From Delphinapterus leucas (Eukaryota; Chordata; Mammalia; Artiodactyla; Monodontidae), in NCBI RefSeq assembly GCF_002288925.2, contig NW_022098023.1:33273651-33337650 (forward strand): a stretch of DNA of 64,000 nt, read 5' to 3'. Of the stretch, positions 21,586-34,694 are shown piece after piece. Every line of letters starts with the position of its first letter. Position 1 is the first letter of the stretch. The notes beneath the pieces were generated by a model. That model saw nothing but the letters and a program-made list of their open reading frames with translations, ran no database searches and was not told the origin of the DNA. A program made the translations under genes and the position numbers.

Positions 21586-22000
21586 CTGGTGTCCCCCACT
21601 ATTCAAAGGTTCATCTTACGCCGTTTCACTTTTACGAAAGACCTACAGTAGTACTACTTGTTTTCGCTAATGAACAGAAATCTGAAGAAGATTTTTGCTT
21701 TTATGGAAAAAAGTCGAAATGCAAAAATAGCGGTCAGCGTTGGTTTTACAGCAAGCTGTTTACTGGAAGAGCAAAGAGAGTGCAACAGCCAAGCTCCTTC
21801 CCTGAGAACTCCCCTCAGCATCTCAGCATCAAGCCTCCATAGCTTTGAATTGTGTCTGTGAGCATCTGTGCTTTATCTCGATTTATTTTGTGCATCCACT
21901 AGCATGATGTGTCCTAAGGTAATTGCTTCTTGACTTTACGGTGTTTTGGCTTAGGAAAGGTTTCACAGGAACCCTCTACTTTCAGATAGTGGGGAACCTG
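21586..22000. mobile_element. Tigger-like (pogo/Tc1-mariner) non-autonomous DNA transposon
   Basis: The left end reads CTGGTGTCCCCCACTATTCA. The right end, reversed, reads CAGGTTCCCCACTATCTGAA, so the termini are inverted repeats. Sub-terminal blocks also match in reverse (GTTTCACTTTTACGAAAG against GTGAAACCTTTCCTAAGCC). The right end abuts TA, as expected for Tc1/mariner; the left TA has changed to GA. No transposase frame remains in about 415 bp. The family assignment rests on my memory of Tigger termini. Confidence 0.6.
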
Positions 22001-25000
22001 TACCTCTTCTTTCATCCTTCTGCAGGGTCTGGGAGTACCTAGGCAAATCAGTTTGTTCCCCCTAAGGTAAATGTGCCAACCTAAGTCTTATTAATAAATA
22101 CTCTGGCTTCTTTAAAGTCTAGGCAATAGGAAACACATAACAATGGTTAAAAGGCTAGTTCTGAAGAAAAAGAAGTTGCTTTGGTTTGCTATTTTTATAG
22201 AAAGATAAAAACACCTGTGCTCTAGAGATGAGTCGCTCTTTTCCAGGTTAAGTGGTTCTGGACAAGTTCAAGCAAAGAGGAGCAGAGCTTTACAGCAGAA
22301 CCTCCCTACTGTCAGCAGTTGCACTCCCAGACTTTCAGCCTGGCAGGCAGGTATACCTTCAGGAAGTCAAGGGCATTTGTCAATCTCCCAATGTATATTT
22401 TTCTCTTCTTAATCACTTGTTGAGGGACTGCTACATGTAGAGATGAGTATTCCATTTTAAAGTGTATGAAGAGGGGCTCAAGAGTGCTTTTATATTTATG
22501 AATTTCTCTATTTGCAGAGAGGTGGACCTCTCTGTGAATGATGAGTGAATTATGTCTCTTCTTCAGTGCATTTCCCCAAAGTGAAGTTTTCCCATTTTTT
22601 AGGTTAATTATTTTAAGTTTTTTGCAGTTTTAACACTGCAACATTTTGAGCTTCAGTGAAAGGCACCACTTCCTGGAAAGAAAACCCCAAATTAGAGCAG
22701 TGCTCTTTCCTCTTTTGAAAAGTTGGCAGGTGGCAATATCCAGTGTCAAAAGGGCATTGTTGGGGATAAATGAAATAATACACTTGACAACACCAGAAAA
22801 ACACCGGACTCACAGTGATGGTAGAAATTGTAACTGGATCTGAGTGTTATTCCTTTAGTCTGTAAAAGGAACAGAAGTTAAATATTTTCTTATACCAATA
22901 TAAATACTCTGTAGCAAGCATGCACTAAAATGTTGATGAACCTCAAAGACTGACACCACATCTGTACACACATTCTATTAAAGGATAAAAGAAGGAGGGG
23001 CTAGTTTCACTACATTATCTCTAGAGGATCCCAAATTCTTACTTTTTTCCATTGTGTGTCAGAATTCCCACTATCATTATTCTGCTCTTTGTTTTTCATT
23101 TTCTTTTCTCTTCCCCAGGGCAAATGACTCAGCTAAAAGATTGAAACAAGTTAAAAATATACTAGCTCAGAAATACTGGTGATAACATTTCTACCTCCTA
23201 TGGCTAGATGTTTCTCGGGGAATCCCTAAACCCGGAGGAAACGTCTTGATAAAGGAATACACATGGGGGGTGTATGTGTACAAACAATTATTCCAGGTCA
23301 ATAGACTTATGATGTGTAGGAGTCTAGACTCTATGCAGAGTCACATACCCCATGGAATAGAAGAAAAAATGAAATACAAGTGGTGAGATTATGATAGCAG
23401 GAATTCTTGGGTAAACCAACTTTTAAAAATATTTGCAGACTATTTACAATAAGCTAACAGTAAATCTATCTAGGTATACTCTTTCATCTTCCATTGTAAT
23501 GGTCAATATAAAATGTGGCAAATCAATCAATATGGATATGACTATGCATACATGAATGTAGCATACAAACATAGGAAAATGACACAGTTCCTATTGGGTC
23601 ACTAACAGCTGTAATATAACTTTAACCTTTTCGAAAAGGGGCGCTTCAGTGTTCAGAAATATTACATAGAGACATCTCCACAGTAGATTTTTATTATGTA
23701 TAACAACTGCGGCTTATGATTCCATTTCAACGCCTGTTCTCTGTGACTGCACCTGGTGACAAATTTGTTACACAATCTCAGTGGAGAATTTCATGAGGTC
23801 TTTGCAATAGATAGCCAAGCCTTTTATCTTCTTTTTTTAAAAAACATACAGCATCCTTGTGAATTCATTTAACTATTACCACTTTGGGTAATAGACACAT
23901 GTGGCACTAAATCTGGCCTTAGCACTCTTATTTGATAAACTATAAATATTGTAGTTATTTTGCAGCATGAATTTTCTTCGAGGTATTTTTCCCGGTTTGT
24001 TCAACTCAGCAACTATCCTCAGGGAGCAAGGACCATCCTCTATAATAACTACTTCAATTCAGTTTCAAATAACTATTGTAATAAATCATAGCACTAATTA
24101 GCTAAGGAATTTAGACTCCAATGTAAAAGTGTGGTTGAGATTTTGTGCCCGTATGTCGCACAGAAAGATAGAAGAGATCCACTCTGGCTGGGAACTAAAT
24201 AGAGCAATAGGTGACCAATACAAGACCCAGCCCAGCTGTTGTTTTACTTTTGATTTCCCAATTCAGCTTCTGGCAGTTACTACAGTGAGCCTCTATTGTT
24301 TATCTTCAGGTAGTATGATTATAACTGTCTTCCATTCCATGAAGGGGAAATCATTCTTCTCTTATAGACTAAGCAAGCACCATTGGCCTTGGTCCCATCT
24401 CCCTGTTTCGGTCTCCCTTTGAGAAACAGGCCTAGGCCTGGTAAAAATTCATTTACAAATGAAACAAATAGGTCAGGTTACTATTGGGTAAGACCAGACA
24501 CAATTTCTCCATGAAGGAAAATATTTCAAATGGATATCATCTTACTAGTTGAAGTGTTGCAGCCCAGTTTTAGGATGGTGGCTTGGCAGAAAAGAAGAGC
24601 AGATCTTATTGACTATTTCTTTCTACTACACTATACTGACTATATACTTGCTACTTTGCATTTTATATTACTTATATTTTCCTTCTATTACTTTCTTCCT
24701 AGTTTAAGAAAAATTGGTGTTAATTTAAATCATAAAAATGTTGTTGTGGTTAGTAAAATATAAAGACCGAGTTATAATTTATTATTGAATTTTTTACTTA
24801 TTCTTTTCATTATTGGTGAGTATACCAAATACCAAATCCTAAAAGGTGGGTAAGAGTATCAGTTTTTCTTAGTACACTGTTACTGAATACTGATAAATCC
24901 TCTTTGGCCCAATGGTCTCTCAGAAAAGGAAGAACATAAAATGCATTGTCAGAAAAAAATCTGTTTTGTTTCTAACCAGCATATCTGTGAAAGCAGAAAT

Positions 25001-25003
25001 GGA
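22001..25003. other. Unique sequence, no gene seen
   Basis: Three kilobases without a recognisable repeat or gene. The open frames at 24129-24422 (97 codons) and 24530-24763 (77 codons) lack any recognisable domain. Confidence 0.55.
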
Positions 25004-25050
25004 CTTCTAGAGGCTTTCTAGAAGCCTGACCTCTGATTTGTGAATCAGAG
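25004..25050. other. Two adjacent short perfect inverted repeats
   Basis: CTTCTAG (25004-25010) pairs with CTAGAAG (25018-25024). CTCTGATT (25031-25038) pairs with AATCAGAG (25043-25050). Each could form a small hairpin. They are too short for a typical microRNA precursor. Confidence 0.6.
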
Positions 25051-27595
25051 AATTAGGCTGAATAATCCAAAGTAACATTTCAATGCTACAAAATCTTCTC
25101 ATAAGTGTATAACAAATCCACATCTTCTATATCTGCTATTGAGAAAGGAAGTTCAAATTTGTTGAACCCTCATTATTATAGGTTTGAACGGCTTCTCCTC
25201 CTGAAGCCGGATCTGCATGATTATGCTGCCATGCACCAGTCGAGTTGGGCTGAATGCTGCCCCCCCGGAAGCCTAATTGACAATTCTGTTTCCCTTCTCT
25301 GACTATTTAAGAAGAGTTGTGAGGTCAATGGCAATGATACTCCTTCGAGGCATAAATGCCGTCTAGCAGGACATTTTTTTTTTAATCTGTTCTTTAGAAA
25401 GCTCTCGTGTCAAAGAGTTAAAAATAAAATGTTTTACAGGAGAGAGGGAATCTGACAACACTGCTGACCCACATTTCAGAAGGAAAATGAGAAATATAGG
25501 GGTCAGATCCCAGCCACTGGAAGCACAATGAACACTTATGCTGTAAATGAAGTAGTGAAATCACCCACTGGAACAAGCAATTTTCATAACCAGTACACTT
25601 CAGTAAAATGAATTTTATCATATCCTGTGACCTCCTGAAGTTCCCAAACCAAAAGTCTTCAGGGTACATTAGACTGGCAAAAAATACACAGTAACCTCAG
25701 TAAATGGCAGGATAAGAAGGACCCAAATGCCAAATCTCAAAAAATTAACCCAAATAATATGCCGTGATTGATACTTGGGGAAATTTAACTTGTTAAATGA
25801 TCATTTATTTTCATAGTTTTTTTTTTTCTTTTTTTACTGTAAGAAAATGTTTGGACATCATATTATCAAAATCTCTAAAGTGAAATATTAAGACTAGAAG
25901 ATTAAACAGAAATATCAGAATCAAAATGTAGATCCAAATGTCTAATGATAAAGTAAATATTAAGGTTGAAAGAATAATAGCACATTAGTTACTGTATATA
26001 TTTTAAATATTTGATTTTGTCTTCCAATGTATAAGAAAACGTATTTTACTTTTTTTCACTAGACAGTTAATTTTATGAAAAACATTGAGACAATGAGAAG
26101 AGTTTCAATACTTGCTCATGAATTTTAGAGAATAAATATGTATTTCAAACGGCATTATTTTCCAGAAGTATTTGTGAAGTGCCTTATATTCAAAATATAA
26201 TACATGTAACATTCTTAGTCTTTCACATTTTCTAAATTTTAAAAATGAAAGATAAGGGGTATGTTTATATAAACAAAAATACAATCTCCCTTGAGCCATT
26301 TGAATGTTTTTAAAGCATATATATACTGGAAAACTTGTCTTGAAATTAGAAGTTGAATGATATAATAAGATCCCTTTAAAACCCTGATATGGATAATGCA
26401 GTTTAATTGTAGTATAATGTCTGAATAAAAACAATAACTACCTTTTAATTTCTAATTCATAATTTAATTAAAGGGAACTACAGTAGTGACATAAAATCAA
26501 ATACACCAAGCCCAAATTTCATGGATCACTGTAAAGAATTCAGCTTACTTATCATACTTTTCATAATATAACACTTTTCCTAAACTACATGAGCTATTAA
26601 CTGATGCATTTTGAACAATGTAGTGTGAATATCGTCACACTACATAGACATATTTTTTTCAAGTCTAATACAGATTCACTGTTATGCCACTGTTTAATCT
26701 TATTGCCATATTTTCTAGGATTATCTTTGTACAGACCTTATTTTGTACTTCAACAATGGTGGATCAAATTCCTTCAATGATAATAAAACTGAGAGTCATA
26801 AAAGAGATGGTCAATAAGTTACAGGGGTTTTTTTTTCACCTTTCAATTCTGGGTTTTCATTCTGACAGCATTTCCCCAAGTACACTTCTGTAATTACTCA
26901 AAGAAAATGTAGTAGATATGAGATCTTAATTTTTCAGAGGAATTTGTGGCTGTAGTTTTCTTCTCTATACGAACATGAATATTACATGATTAACAATAGC
27001 ACAAGAATAATTTTATTTTGAATTTCATCTTTATAGTCTCATAAGAACCTCAACTTGCTTCAGAATTTATACCTAAGGCATGTATTAGCTAAAACTAAAA
27101 AATATATAGTCTCTACACATTATTTTATTGTTTAAATGGTCCTCATTCATGTTTCATTTCAATAATATTTCCCCAGCTTGTAAAGCTTATGTTACAGTGA
27201 GCTCCTCTTTAAATTCACAATGCATAAAACTGCCAGGTGGCCTAATAACAGAGTGCATTAACAGATTGAACTATAAATCAGATGCTTGTGTTCACGTACT
27301 GTAAAAATACCACCAATTTCTTTCAGATTATAGTTTGTACACTGATTCCTAAGAGTGATCACAAACGCTTTGGGAAATTTAAAAAGAATAAAGAGGTCAT
27401 ATATCCCAAACTAAAAAATAATATTACCTTCATTTTCACTTCATTATTATTTTCACCTACCTTTTACCATTGTTGTGAAATTAAGATGATAAACACAATG
27501 CCCATGAAACACTGCCTTACCAAAAGCTATTATTATTCCTATTAGTATTTAATACTATAAATCTATGCTACAAATGAATTGTTTTTGTTGAGTGA
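25051..27595. other. Unique AT-rich sequence, no gene seen
   Basis: Non-repetitive and AT-rich, with poly-T runs near 25378 and 25820. No exon or RNA gene recognised. The 109-codon minus-strand frame at 26105-26434 resembles nothing known. Confidence 0.55.
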
Positions 27596-27604
27596 TTTAA
27601 TACT

Positions 27605-27710
27605 ATGGTAAATAGTTATTCATCTCAACATTTATTGAGAACAAACAGTGGGTTATGCACTATGTTTGTTATATAAAATATAAAGTTGGAAATGCATAGA
27701 GATTACTTAT
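27605..27710 (-). repeat. Possible L2 LINE end, antisense
   Basis: CAACATTTATTGAGAACAAA followed by GTGGGTTATGCACTATG loosely matches the reversed L2 tail. Weak. Confidence 0.35.
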
Positions 27711-27884
27711 CTCTTGGCTATTTAAACAATTTAAATAATTTGAGAAATAAGGGAATAAGTCACATTTCTTTTTTCAAGAGGATGAAATTTTTGAAAAGCC
27801 TTTAAATTAAGAATAACTCATTGTGTATAGAAACCTGGACTTTTAATTCGCAGAAAGAGAAATAAAAATCAACTACTTTACCAT

Positions 27885-28140
27885 CTAGGATATGAGGAAG
27901 GAAACTGAAAACCAAGGAGTCAATTTACTTATTCATGGTTATATATTTCAGTGGCATCAAAGCCAGAGCAGAAGACCTAAGAGCACACTGGTAAAAACTT
28001 CCCCTTGCTGAGCACATAATTGTTTACAAAGTGCATGTGTAGGCTTTATCTATCTTACAGCAATAAACCAGTAGAGTTATACTGGGACCCAGCTTTTCTA
28101 CCTTAGGCACAAAGTTCTATGTACTACCTCATTACCCCAT
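27885..28140 (-). repeat. Possible MIR SINE fragments, antisense
   Basis: GGATATGAGGAAGGAAACTG, TTTCAGTGGCATCAAAGCCA and GACCCAGCTTTTCTACC resemble reversed MIR core and 5' parts, perhaps two pieces. Diverged. Confidence 0.45.
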
Positions 28141-29094
28141 TGCTGTGTTCTTTCTATAAGTTTATGGTACTTCTGTGTCCCATGAGTGACTTCATGTTAA
28201 CAGAAAATATTTCACAAACTAACAGAAGCAAATAGAATTAGATTTGTGAGGCAAATTGAAATAAATATAGGGCAATTGAGATCATATATAAACTACAGTT
28301 CTCTAGAAAAGGTAAAGTCAATATTACAGCCCTATGCGTGAAGGTAGTAAAACAAAAGTCCAAAAGCAGAATGAAGACTGCTTTAGGAAATCTTTCAAAA
28401 ATGGTTGATTTCAAAAATCTTTTGATGAATCAGTAAAATGAATCCAAAGAACAGGTTCACATCAGAGAATAGTAGGCTAACAAGCTGCAATGATAACATT
28501 GACATTTTAAGAAGAATCATGCTGATATAAGCAAGCCTTGAAGGAGTGAGCAGAATTTTACATGAGATGTTTTAAAATATTCATATGCATATGGCACTAA
28601 AAACTGGTGGTAGCATTTTGGTTTAACAATGAGCTCTTGCTCACATTACCTATCCTTCGTACATCTGTGGGATGCTCACTGTGGATGCAGGATGGAATCG
28701 CTGATTTCAACAGCGGAAAGAACAGGGAACCTGAGGATCTCAGACCAGCAATTAAAAACTCTTGCCCAGAAATGGCCCAAGTCACTTGCATATACCACGT
28801 AATGGCCAGAAATAACAGTCATACTCAACTGCAAAAGAAATGGAGAAGTACTGATATAATGTTCTCATGGGCCTAAAAAGAAGGAAACTATGGGCAAGCA
28901 TTAGAAGACTCAACCATGGCTATTAGTAAAAGTTAATTTCTCCTTCCTAGCAATACCTCCTGGTGACACATTGAGACATTTCTGAAGCCCGTTCATTATT
29001 GAGTACATAACTGTCTGCTGAGCATTATTGTTGGCACTCTGTGGGAAGGAAATATGGGGAAAAACAGTTCTTATTCTGGTCTTCTTATCTCCAG
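28141..29094. other. Unique sequence, no gene seen
   Basis: No repeat or gene recognised. Opposed short frames at 28597-28876 on both strands have no identifiable product. Confidence 0.55.
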
Positions 29095-29300
29095 CAGGGT
29101 TTCTCAACCTGGACACTAATTAACATTTTGGACTAGCCTCATTTGTGGTGGCTGTCCTGTGTGTGATTGTAGGATATTTAGCAGCATCCCTGTTCTACCC
29201 ATTGGATGCCAGTAGCAGTCCTCTACCTCCCCAGAATGTGACAATCAAAATAGTCCTCAGACATTGCCAAATGTTTCCAGGGAGTTGGGGTGGGAGGTGG
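29095..29300 (-). mobile_element. MER20 hAT-Charlie transposon, antisense
   Basis: CAGGGTTTCTCAACCTGGAC, TGTAGGATATTTAGCAGCAT, CCCATTGGATGCCAGTAGCA and CAGACATTGCCAAATGTTTC follow the reversed MER20 order. The distal terminal inverted repeat after about 29300 is degraded. Non-coding. Confidence 0.9.
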
Positions 29301-30235
29301 AAGAGGGGAGACAGCAAAGTCCTTATTGCATAATTTATAGAGATGCAAACACAATGCATGCCAGGGTAAGTCTTGGATGTTCACATTTTGTTAGTTTGGA
29401 GAGGGAGGTATTCATTTTGATTGGGAGAATCTGGGCAAGCCTTTTGGAGAAGATGACTGGCTGAGGACTTTGAAGAAAGGACACATTTTTGCAGGGTGAA
29501 AGTGGGTTGGCCAAGAAGGTAAAAGACTTGGAGCAAAATCTTAAAAGTAGACTAAAACAGGATGAGTTCAGAGAGCAGCCAGAGATGTGGCGCAGACAGC
29601 TGATCTGAAATTAACTTTGGTTAATACATAATTTATGAAATGGTAAATCCATACACAGACAATAAAAAAAATTACATTGGGTTTTTTCTTACATTTCTTA
29701 GAGAACCAACGTTAAATATAATTTCCCCCCTTGGCGATAATGATTGTGATGACTGAATAGGAAAACCGATGTCATTGCTTATGCCACCATCTTCAGTAAA
29801 CCCAAAAGACAGTCTTCATAATGTATGGAGATTCCTCATTGATGTGTTGTAATGGACATTCCCTGCAGAACAGAAAAACTGGCTGAGAAGGCTCAAGTTT
29901 GAAAGTGACTTAAAGAGAAAATTGTAACCAAGCATGTTGACTGTTTCCATTGTTGCCATAGGACTAAACCTAAGGAGCTTGAATAGTGGAGACATTGTTA
30001 CACAGAGAAGCTCAGGATGGTGTAATTTTAAGGCTTCATTTCAATGCTCCCATAAGTGGATATACTTAAAATTTTCACTTATCACAGAGAAATTTAAAAT
30101 TGATTCATAAAAAAATCATCTTTTTCAAGATTTCAAAGGACATGGAATTTTGTGAAGTATAATATTTTACTTCTTAAATGCCTCTTTTCCTCCTCTAATT
30201 CTGCCACCTCCATCTATGTTATCTACTATTAATGA
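29301..30235. other. Unique sequence, nothing recognised
   Basis: Non-repetitive DNA with no open frame or motif of note. Confidence 0.5.
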
Positions 30236-30835
30236 AATTTTGTGCACATCCTTTTGGGCGTATCGATAAATTAATATGCAAGTCATTTTTTGTGGGTCTG
30301 TATACTAGCTACAAACTTTCTATGCAGTAAACATGATTTATATATAAATTGTATATTTATCCAACTAATTTGTTGAAACAATTCTAATGAATTGGAACTG
30401 CTAGGAATAAGGATATCCAAAATTTATAGTTTGAGTCCAAACCACATTTCCCCTACTATATAGATGGGACCTCATCAATCTTGTCTCCCAGTGCTTATGT
30501 GGGTCTGTTTCCTAAAACTGCATAAATGTTAGATTTGTAATCTTTGGTAATATGATATTACAAAGAAATTGTTTTTCTTCTGTTATTGTTCAGCTCAGTC
30601 ATCTTCATATATGCTTAATCTTTGCTAGTCACTCGTGTTATTTCATTTTCTTGTTTTTCGTTTTTCACTTCCCTTGGTGTATCAACATCTCTGTTATTGG
30701 TTTCTAAGAGCTCATTTATGACTAAAGAAGTTAACCATTTGTCATGCAAATATCATATTTTATTGCCATCAATTTACTATGGTGTTTTGTATTTTGGTTG
30801 TGTATTAAAATGTGATCATGTTGTGTTTTAAAAAA
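30236..30835 (-). mobile_element. Old L1M fragment, antisense
   Basis: TTGGTTTCTAAGAGCTCATT, AAGAAGTTAACCATTTGTCA and GCAAATATCATATTTTATTG match the reversed end of ORF2 in ancient L1 elements. Upstream words are more diverged, so the left boundary is uncertain. Confidence 0.5.
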
Positions 30836-31635
30836 ATTAATTTCCACTTAGGGATTAGTTAGCAAGAATTTAGAGATGATACTCACCCAAAGATGAAAAG
30901 TCTAGGAAATAAAATCTCCAAATTTAAGTTTTGAGAACAAGTAGTATTTTAATAAACAAGAGGTTGGAGAAATTTTATGATGTGCCTTCAATTGATGTGC
31001 TTCCCACATTGAAAATTGTGGTCAAGAGAGTGGAGCTCACCAAACATCCCATCTGTTCCCCTATCTTTTACACCCCTCTGTAGTTGGAGGGCCATGTGAC
31101 CAGCCAATAGTATGTGAGGAAGTGATGTGCCAAATTATGGAAAGGCAGCGTGTGATCCCACAGCTGGATTTTCCCTTGTTGAAGCAACCTAGAAACCAGC
31201 GCTCCACGTGGTACAGCTGACCAGTGAGGTTGCCTCAGTTACCTTGGATCTCTGAGTTATTGTATGGAGCAGAGTCTCCCGTCGGCCTACACTGCACATT
31301 TATTCTTAGTGAGTGAGAAATTATCCTTTGTTGTATTTGGCCTCTGACATTTGGGAGACTGTCTTTTTACCACAGCATTAATTAACTCATTTGACTTAAT
31401 ACAAAGCCTTTTATAAAGAGAGTTCAATTCAGCAATGAGGAGAAAATAAGCCCAAATTGAAGTAAGAGAAATTCTAAGGCGAGAGTTAATAAAATCACCA
31501 ATTCTATAAAAATAGGAAAAACTTATTTATCTAATTCAGTTTTTAAAAGTATGATCTTAGGCAAAATTAAGTATTGGAGTAAATAACTCTTTGAGATCTC
31601 CTTTTGCACTAAGTTTCTGAATTTGGTCCTGATCT
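30836..31635. other. Unique sequence, no gene seen
   Basis: No recognisable repeat or gene. Includes a slightly GC-richer patch at 31020-31290. Confidence 0.5.
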
Positions 31636-31639
31636 TCTT

Positions 31640-32065
31640 TTCTAAGTTTATTTCCTACTTGCTCATATAAATCACCTTCTCTAACCAAATAACTTCAAAA
31701 CTTCCCTAGCTCCAAATATGTTCATACCTCCTTTCACCCTCAGACTCCCTACTTTTTATCTCTACTTATCCAATTTCTATCTACCTTTCAAGGCTTAACC
31801 CCATTCACTCCCACATGAGACCTTTCTAGACCCTGACTTGATATAGTTCTTCATATGAACTATTAGTCCTGAAATTTAATATTTAATGTTTGTGGAAGTC
31901 ATTTATTTCTGGCTTAGTCTATATTTCTTTTAATTTCCATATCATCTCGAGAAATGTGTTAAAAATTCCTGAGAGACAGAAACTCAATTGTTCATATACC
32001 CCTAGCAGTGGGTAACATGTTTTCAACATAATAAATACTTAATAAAGATTTAATGATTGCTCTTT
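31640..32065 (+). repeat. L2 LINE 3' end
   Basis: CCTTTCAAGGCTTAACCCCA, CATGAGACCTTTCTAGACCC, GAGAGACAGAAACTCAATTG and ATAATAAATACTTAATAAAG follow the L2 ORF2-end and 3' UTR order. Confidence 0.65.
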
Positions 32066-34378
32066 CCTTGTGGTTTTAAGCCTTAACTATCAAACTTAAT
32101 GTTCTTCTTTTTTTAATCAAGAATATTTATTTCTTTTTGTTATCTACATAGTTAATATCATATCTAATGTCACAACTAACATCAAAGTGCAGGTCAGAAA
32201 ACTTTCCAATAGAAAACTTTCCATATGCCAGCACTTCCCATGCAGATGGAATCGAAACGCATATAATCTGCACCATGTATATATGTGACACTTGTTTGCT
32301 TTTGTTATAACTGACCTTCCTCTAATAAGTTTATTCTTTATTTTTATCTTTAATGTAAGGGTCTGACCACCCTTATATCCTTTGTACTCACTGACAGAAT
32401 GTATTAAGACAGGCATTAATAATCAGAACACTTACAAAAGGATAGATGGAAGATTCACGGAGATGCTGGAACATCCAGCCTTAAGCAGAAACTAGGGTAG
32501 AAAAGAAAGGACCCTAGATGAAGAACAATGTGGTTACTGTGTGATTATTAGATCTTGTGATATATTATAGAATAATTAGATTTCCCTGCCAACCAACAAC
32601 ACAATTGTGGCAGGCCAAACCATGATCCTCTCTGCTTCCAAACAAAAAGGTTTTCAGGAGCTGAAAGATATTTACCCACCCACCACTGGCAGTGTAGGTA
32701 ACAGTAAGAGAAGAGTTAGAACATGTTAAAAGAAGTAATCTATTAACAATGCCTTTGCCCTAACTCTTCAAGTGTCTGCAAGGTTCAGCTAGGTGAATTT
32801 CTACTCCACAGCTTTTTTTTTTTTTTGTACTGACTTCAGTGGCACATATGTGAATAAGTCCTAGATATTCTTACCTGAAAGTCTGGATTTCATTGAATAT
32901 AACCGTATAGGAATATTCATCCTTCAGTTAATTTTTGTCCAAAAATGCAACCAGCGAATGAAAACATTTCTATGAATGTTTTTATTTGTTTTATTTTTAA
33001 ATTCCAGTTATTTTTAAGGTAACGCATTTCTAGATTTCTAGATTGGTGTCAGAAATTGTTGCATATCTGAGTCTATCTAATGGGGGCATTGAATATTTAC
33101 CTTTTTTATTTTGCCAAAAAGAAAAGAGATATTGGTGTACACTATGAATGTGACATACCACTGTGTTTTAACAGTATTAAGAGGTCAGGTCTTAGTGGAT
33201 GCTGCTGTATCAATGATCTAGAAATACATTTTCTGTTAATAAACTAAATTCAGGAAAACATATTAATAGTTCAATATTTTCCATATTAACTATCCTTCAC
33301 CAAAATCTACTTCTGAGGGTAAACAGAATATATGTGAAAGGATCACTGGATAAATATTTATTATTTCAAACTTTTGAGATTTCATAGAAACTCTATTTTC
33401 AAGTATGAAACGTGAGTTTCTTAGTACAAAGTCCAGATTTTATGTTTATTTTCTTAGAAATGTAGTCCAGATTTTATGTTTATTTTCTTAGAAATATTTT
33501 AGGTCAAATCCACCATTAAAATTATGCCAAAGTGTGATATAGTGGCAAGCTCTTTGAGTTGAAGAAGTAGACAAAATAATTATTGTCCTCGGTGTGCTAC
33601 ATCGTGACGGGGGTAATTTCTTTGATTGTGGTTTCTGAGTTTTCTCATCTTTATAGTTTCCTCTAAAAAGGATAAATAAAGTTTGAAACAAAACAAAATT
33701 AAGAGACCAGTCTTCATTTTTGGATTTTAAGTAATAGAGACAAAAATAGTACTATTCTCCTTGCCTCTTGGTAATCACCCAAAAATAATAAGGATGACAA
33801 GAAACTGAAAGGAAAAAAAAACCCTCCATCTTTGATGCAATTAGAAAAACCCTCTGTAACCTGAGCCACAGTGTATGTGGAATGGCTCCCAGGTACAAAG
33901 AAAGTCTAACGAGAGTACAGGAGAATGCAAAGAAATGATACTCGAGGCTGCAGATCTTAGATTGAAGACAACAGGCACAATTCCTCAAAAAAGTAGCCTA
34001 CTCCATGGGGGAAATCGAGTAACTTTATGTCCTTTGGAAACACAGTACAGGGTCTTGAGTTAGTCCTAGTTACTTCCCAAGACCCAGTCTGGTACAGAGG
34101 AAAAGCAGGGGAGGTGGATGTAACCGAGGAACCACATGGGTTGTCCTTTGGCATATAGTGAGGCAGGCAGGAGAGAAGAGACTTGACTTTGTAGTTACCA
34201 CTACAGCTATCAATCTTGGTTGGCTAAGAGAAGAAAAAGCAAAAGGAACTTGTTCCCATACACACCCTTATTTCACCCAGAGAAGTACTCCTAAGGATCA
34301 GAATGTGGCTCTGACCACTCTCCACCCCCAACACAAATGTCACTGAGATAGTGGCTTCAGGGAGGATTCATCTCACTC
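32066..34378. other. Unique sequence with a 34-bp tandem duplication
   Basis: No gene recognised. A T-run lies at 32813-32826 and the duplication at 33430-33495. Short opposed frames at 33752-34346 have no identifiable product. Confidence 0.55.
33430..33495. repeat. Direct tandem duplication, period 34 bp
   Basis: The 32-bp stretch beginning AGTCCAGATTTTATGTTTAT occurs at 33430-33461 and 33464-33495 without a mismatch, two bases apart. A recent local duplication or an assembly artefact. Confidence 0.95.
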
Positions 34379-34394
34379 AAAGCTAAATAATTAT

Positions 34395-34678
34395 TGGGAC
34401 TTCCCTGGTGGTGCAGTGGTTAAGAATCCACCTGCCAATGCAGGGTTCGATCCATGGTCCAGAAAGATCATACATGCTGCAGAGCAACTAAGCCCATGCA
34501 CCACAGCTACTGAAGCCCACGTACCTAGAGCCCATGCTCCGCAATAAGAGAAGCCACCACAATAAGCCTGTTCACCACAAGGAAGAGTAGCCCCAGCTCA
34601 CTGCAACTAGAGAAAGCCTGTGTGCTGCAACAAAGACCCAATGCAGCCAAAAATAAATAAAATTAAAAATGTTTTTAA
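34395..34678 (+). mobile_element. CHR SINE (long form)
   Basis: GGACTTCCCTGGTGGTGCAG head, then the 3' module with CTCACTGCAACTAGAGAAAG and an AAATAAATAAAATT tail. The 16-bp target-site duplication AAAGCTAAATAATTAT is perfect (34379-34394 and 34679-34694), although the body is more diverged than the short-form copies. Confidence 0.96.
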
Positions 34679-34694
34679 AAAGCTAAATAATTAT

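Noticed and set aside
32813..32860. U6-like word (CTTCAGTGGCACATATGTG) after a T run
   Set aside because: Only a short resemblance; the rest of a U6 snRNA is absent, so not called even as a pseudogene.
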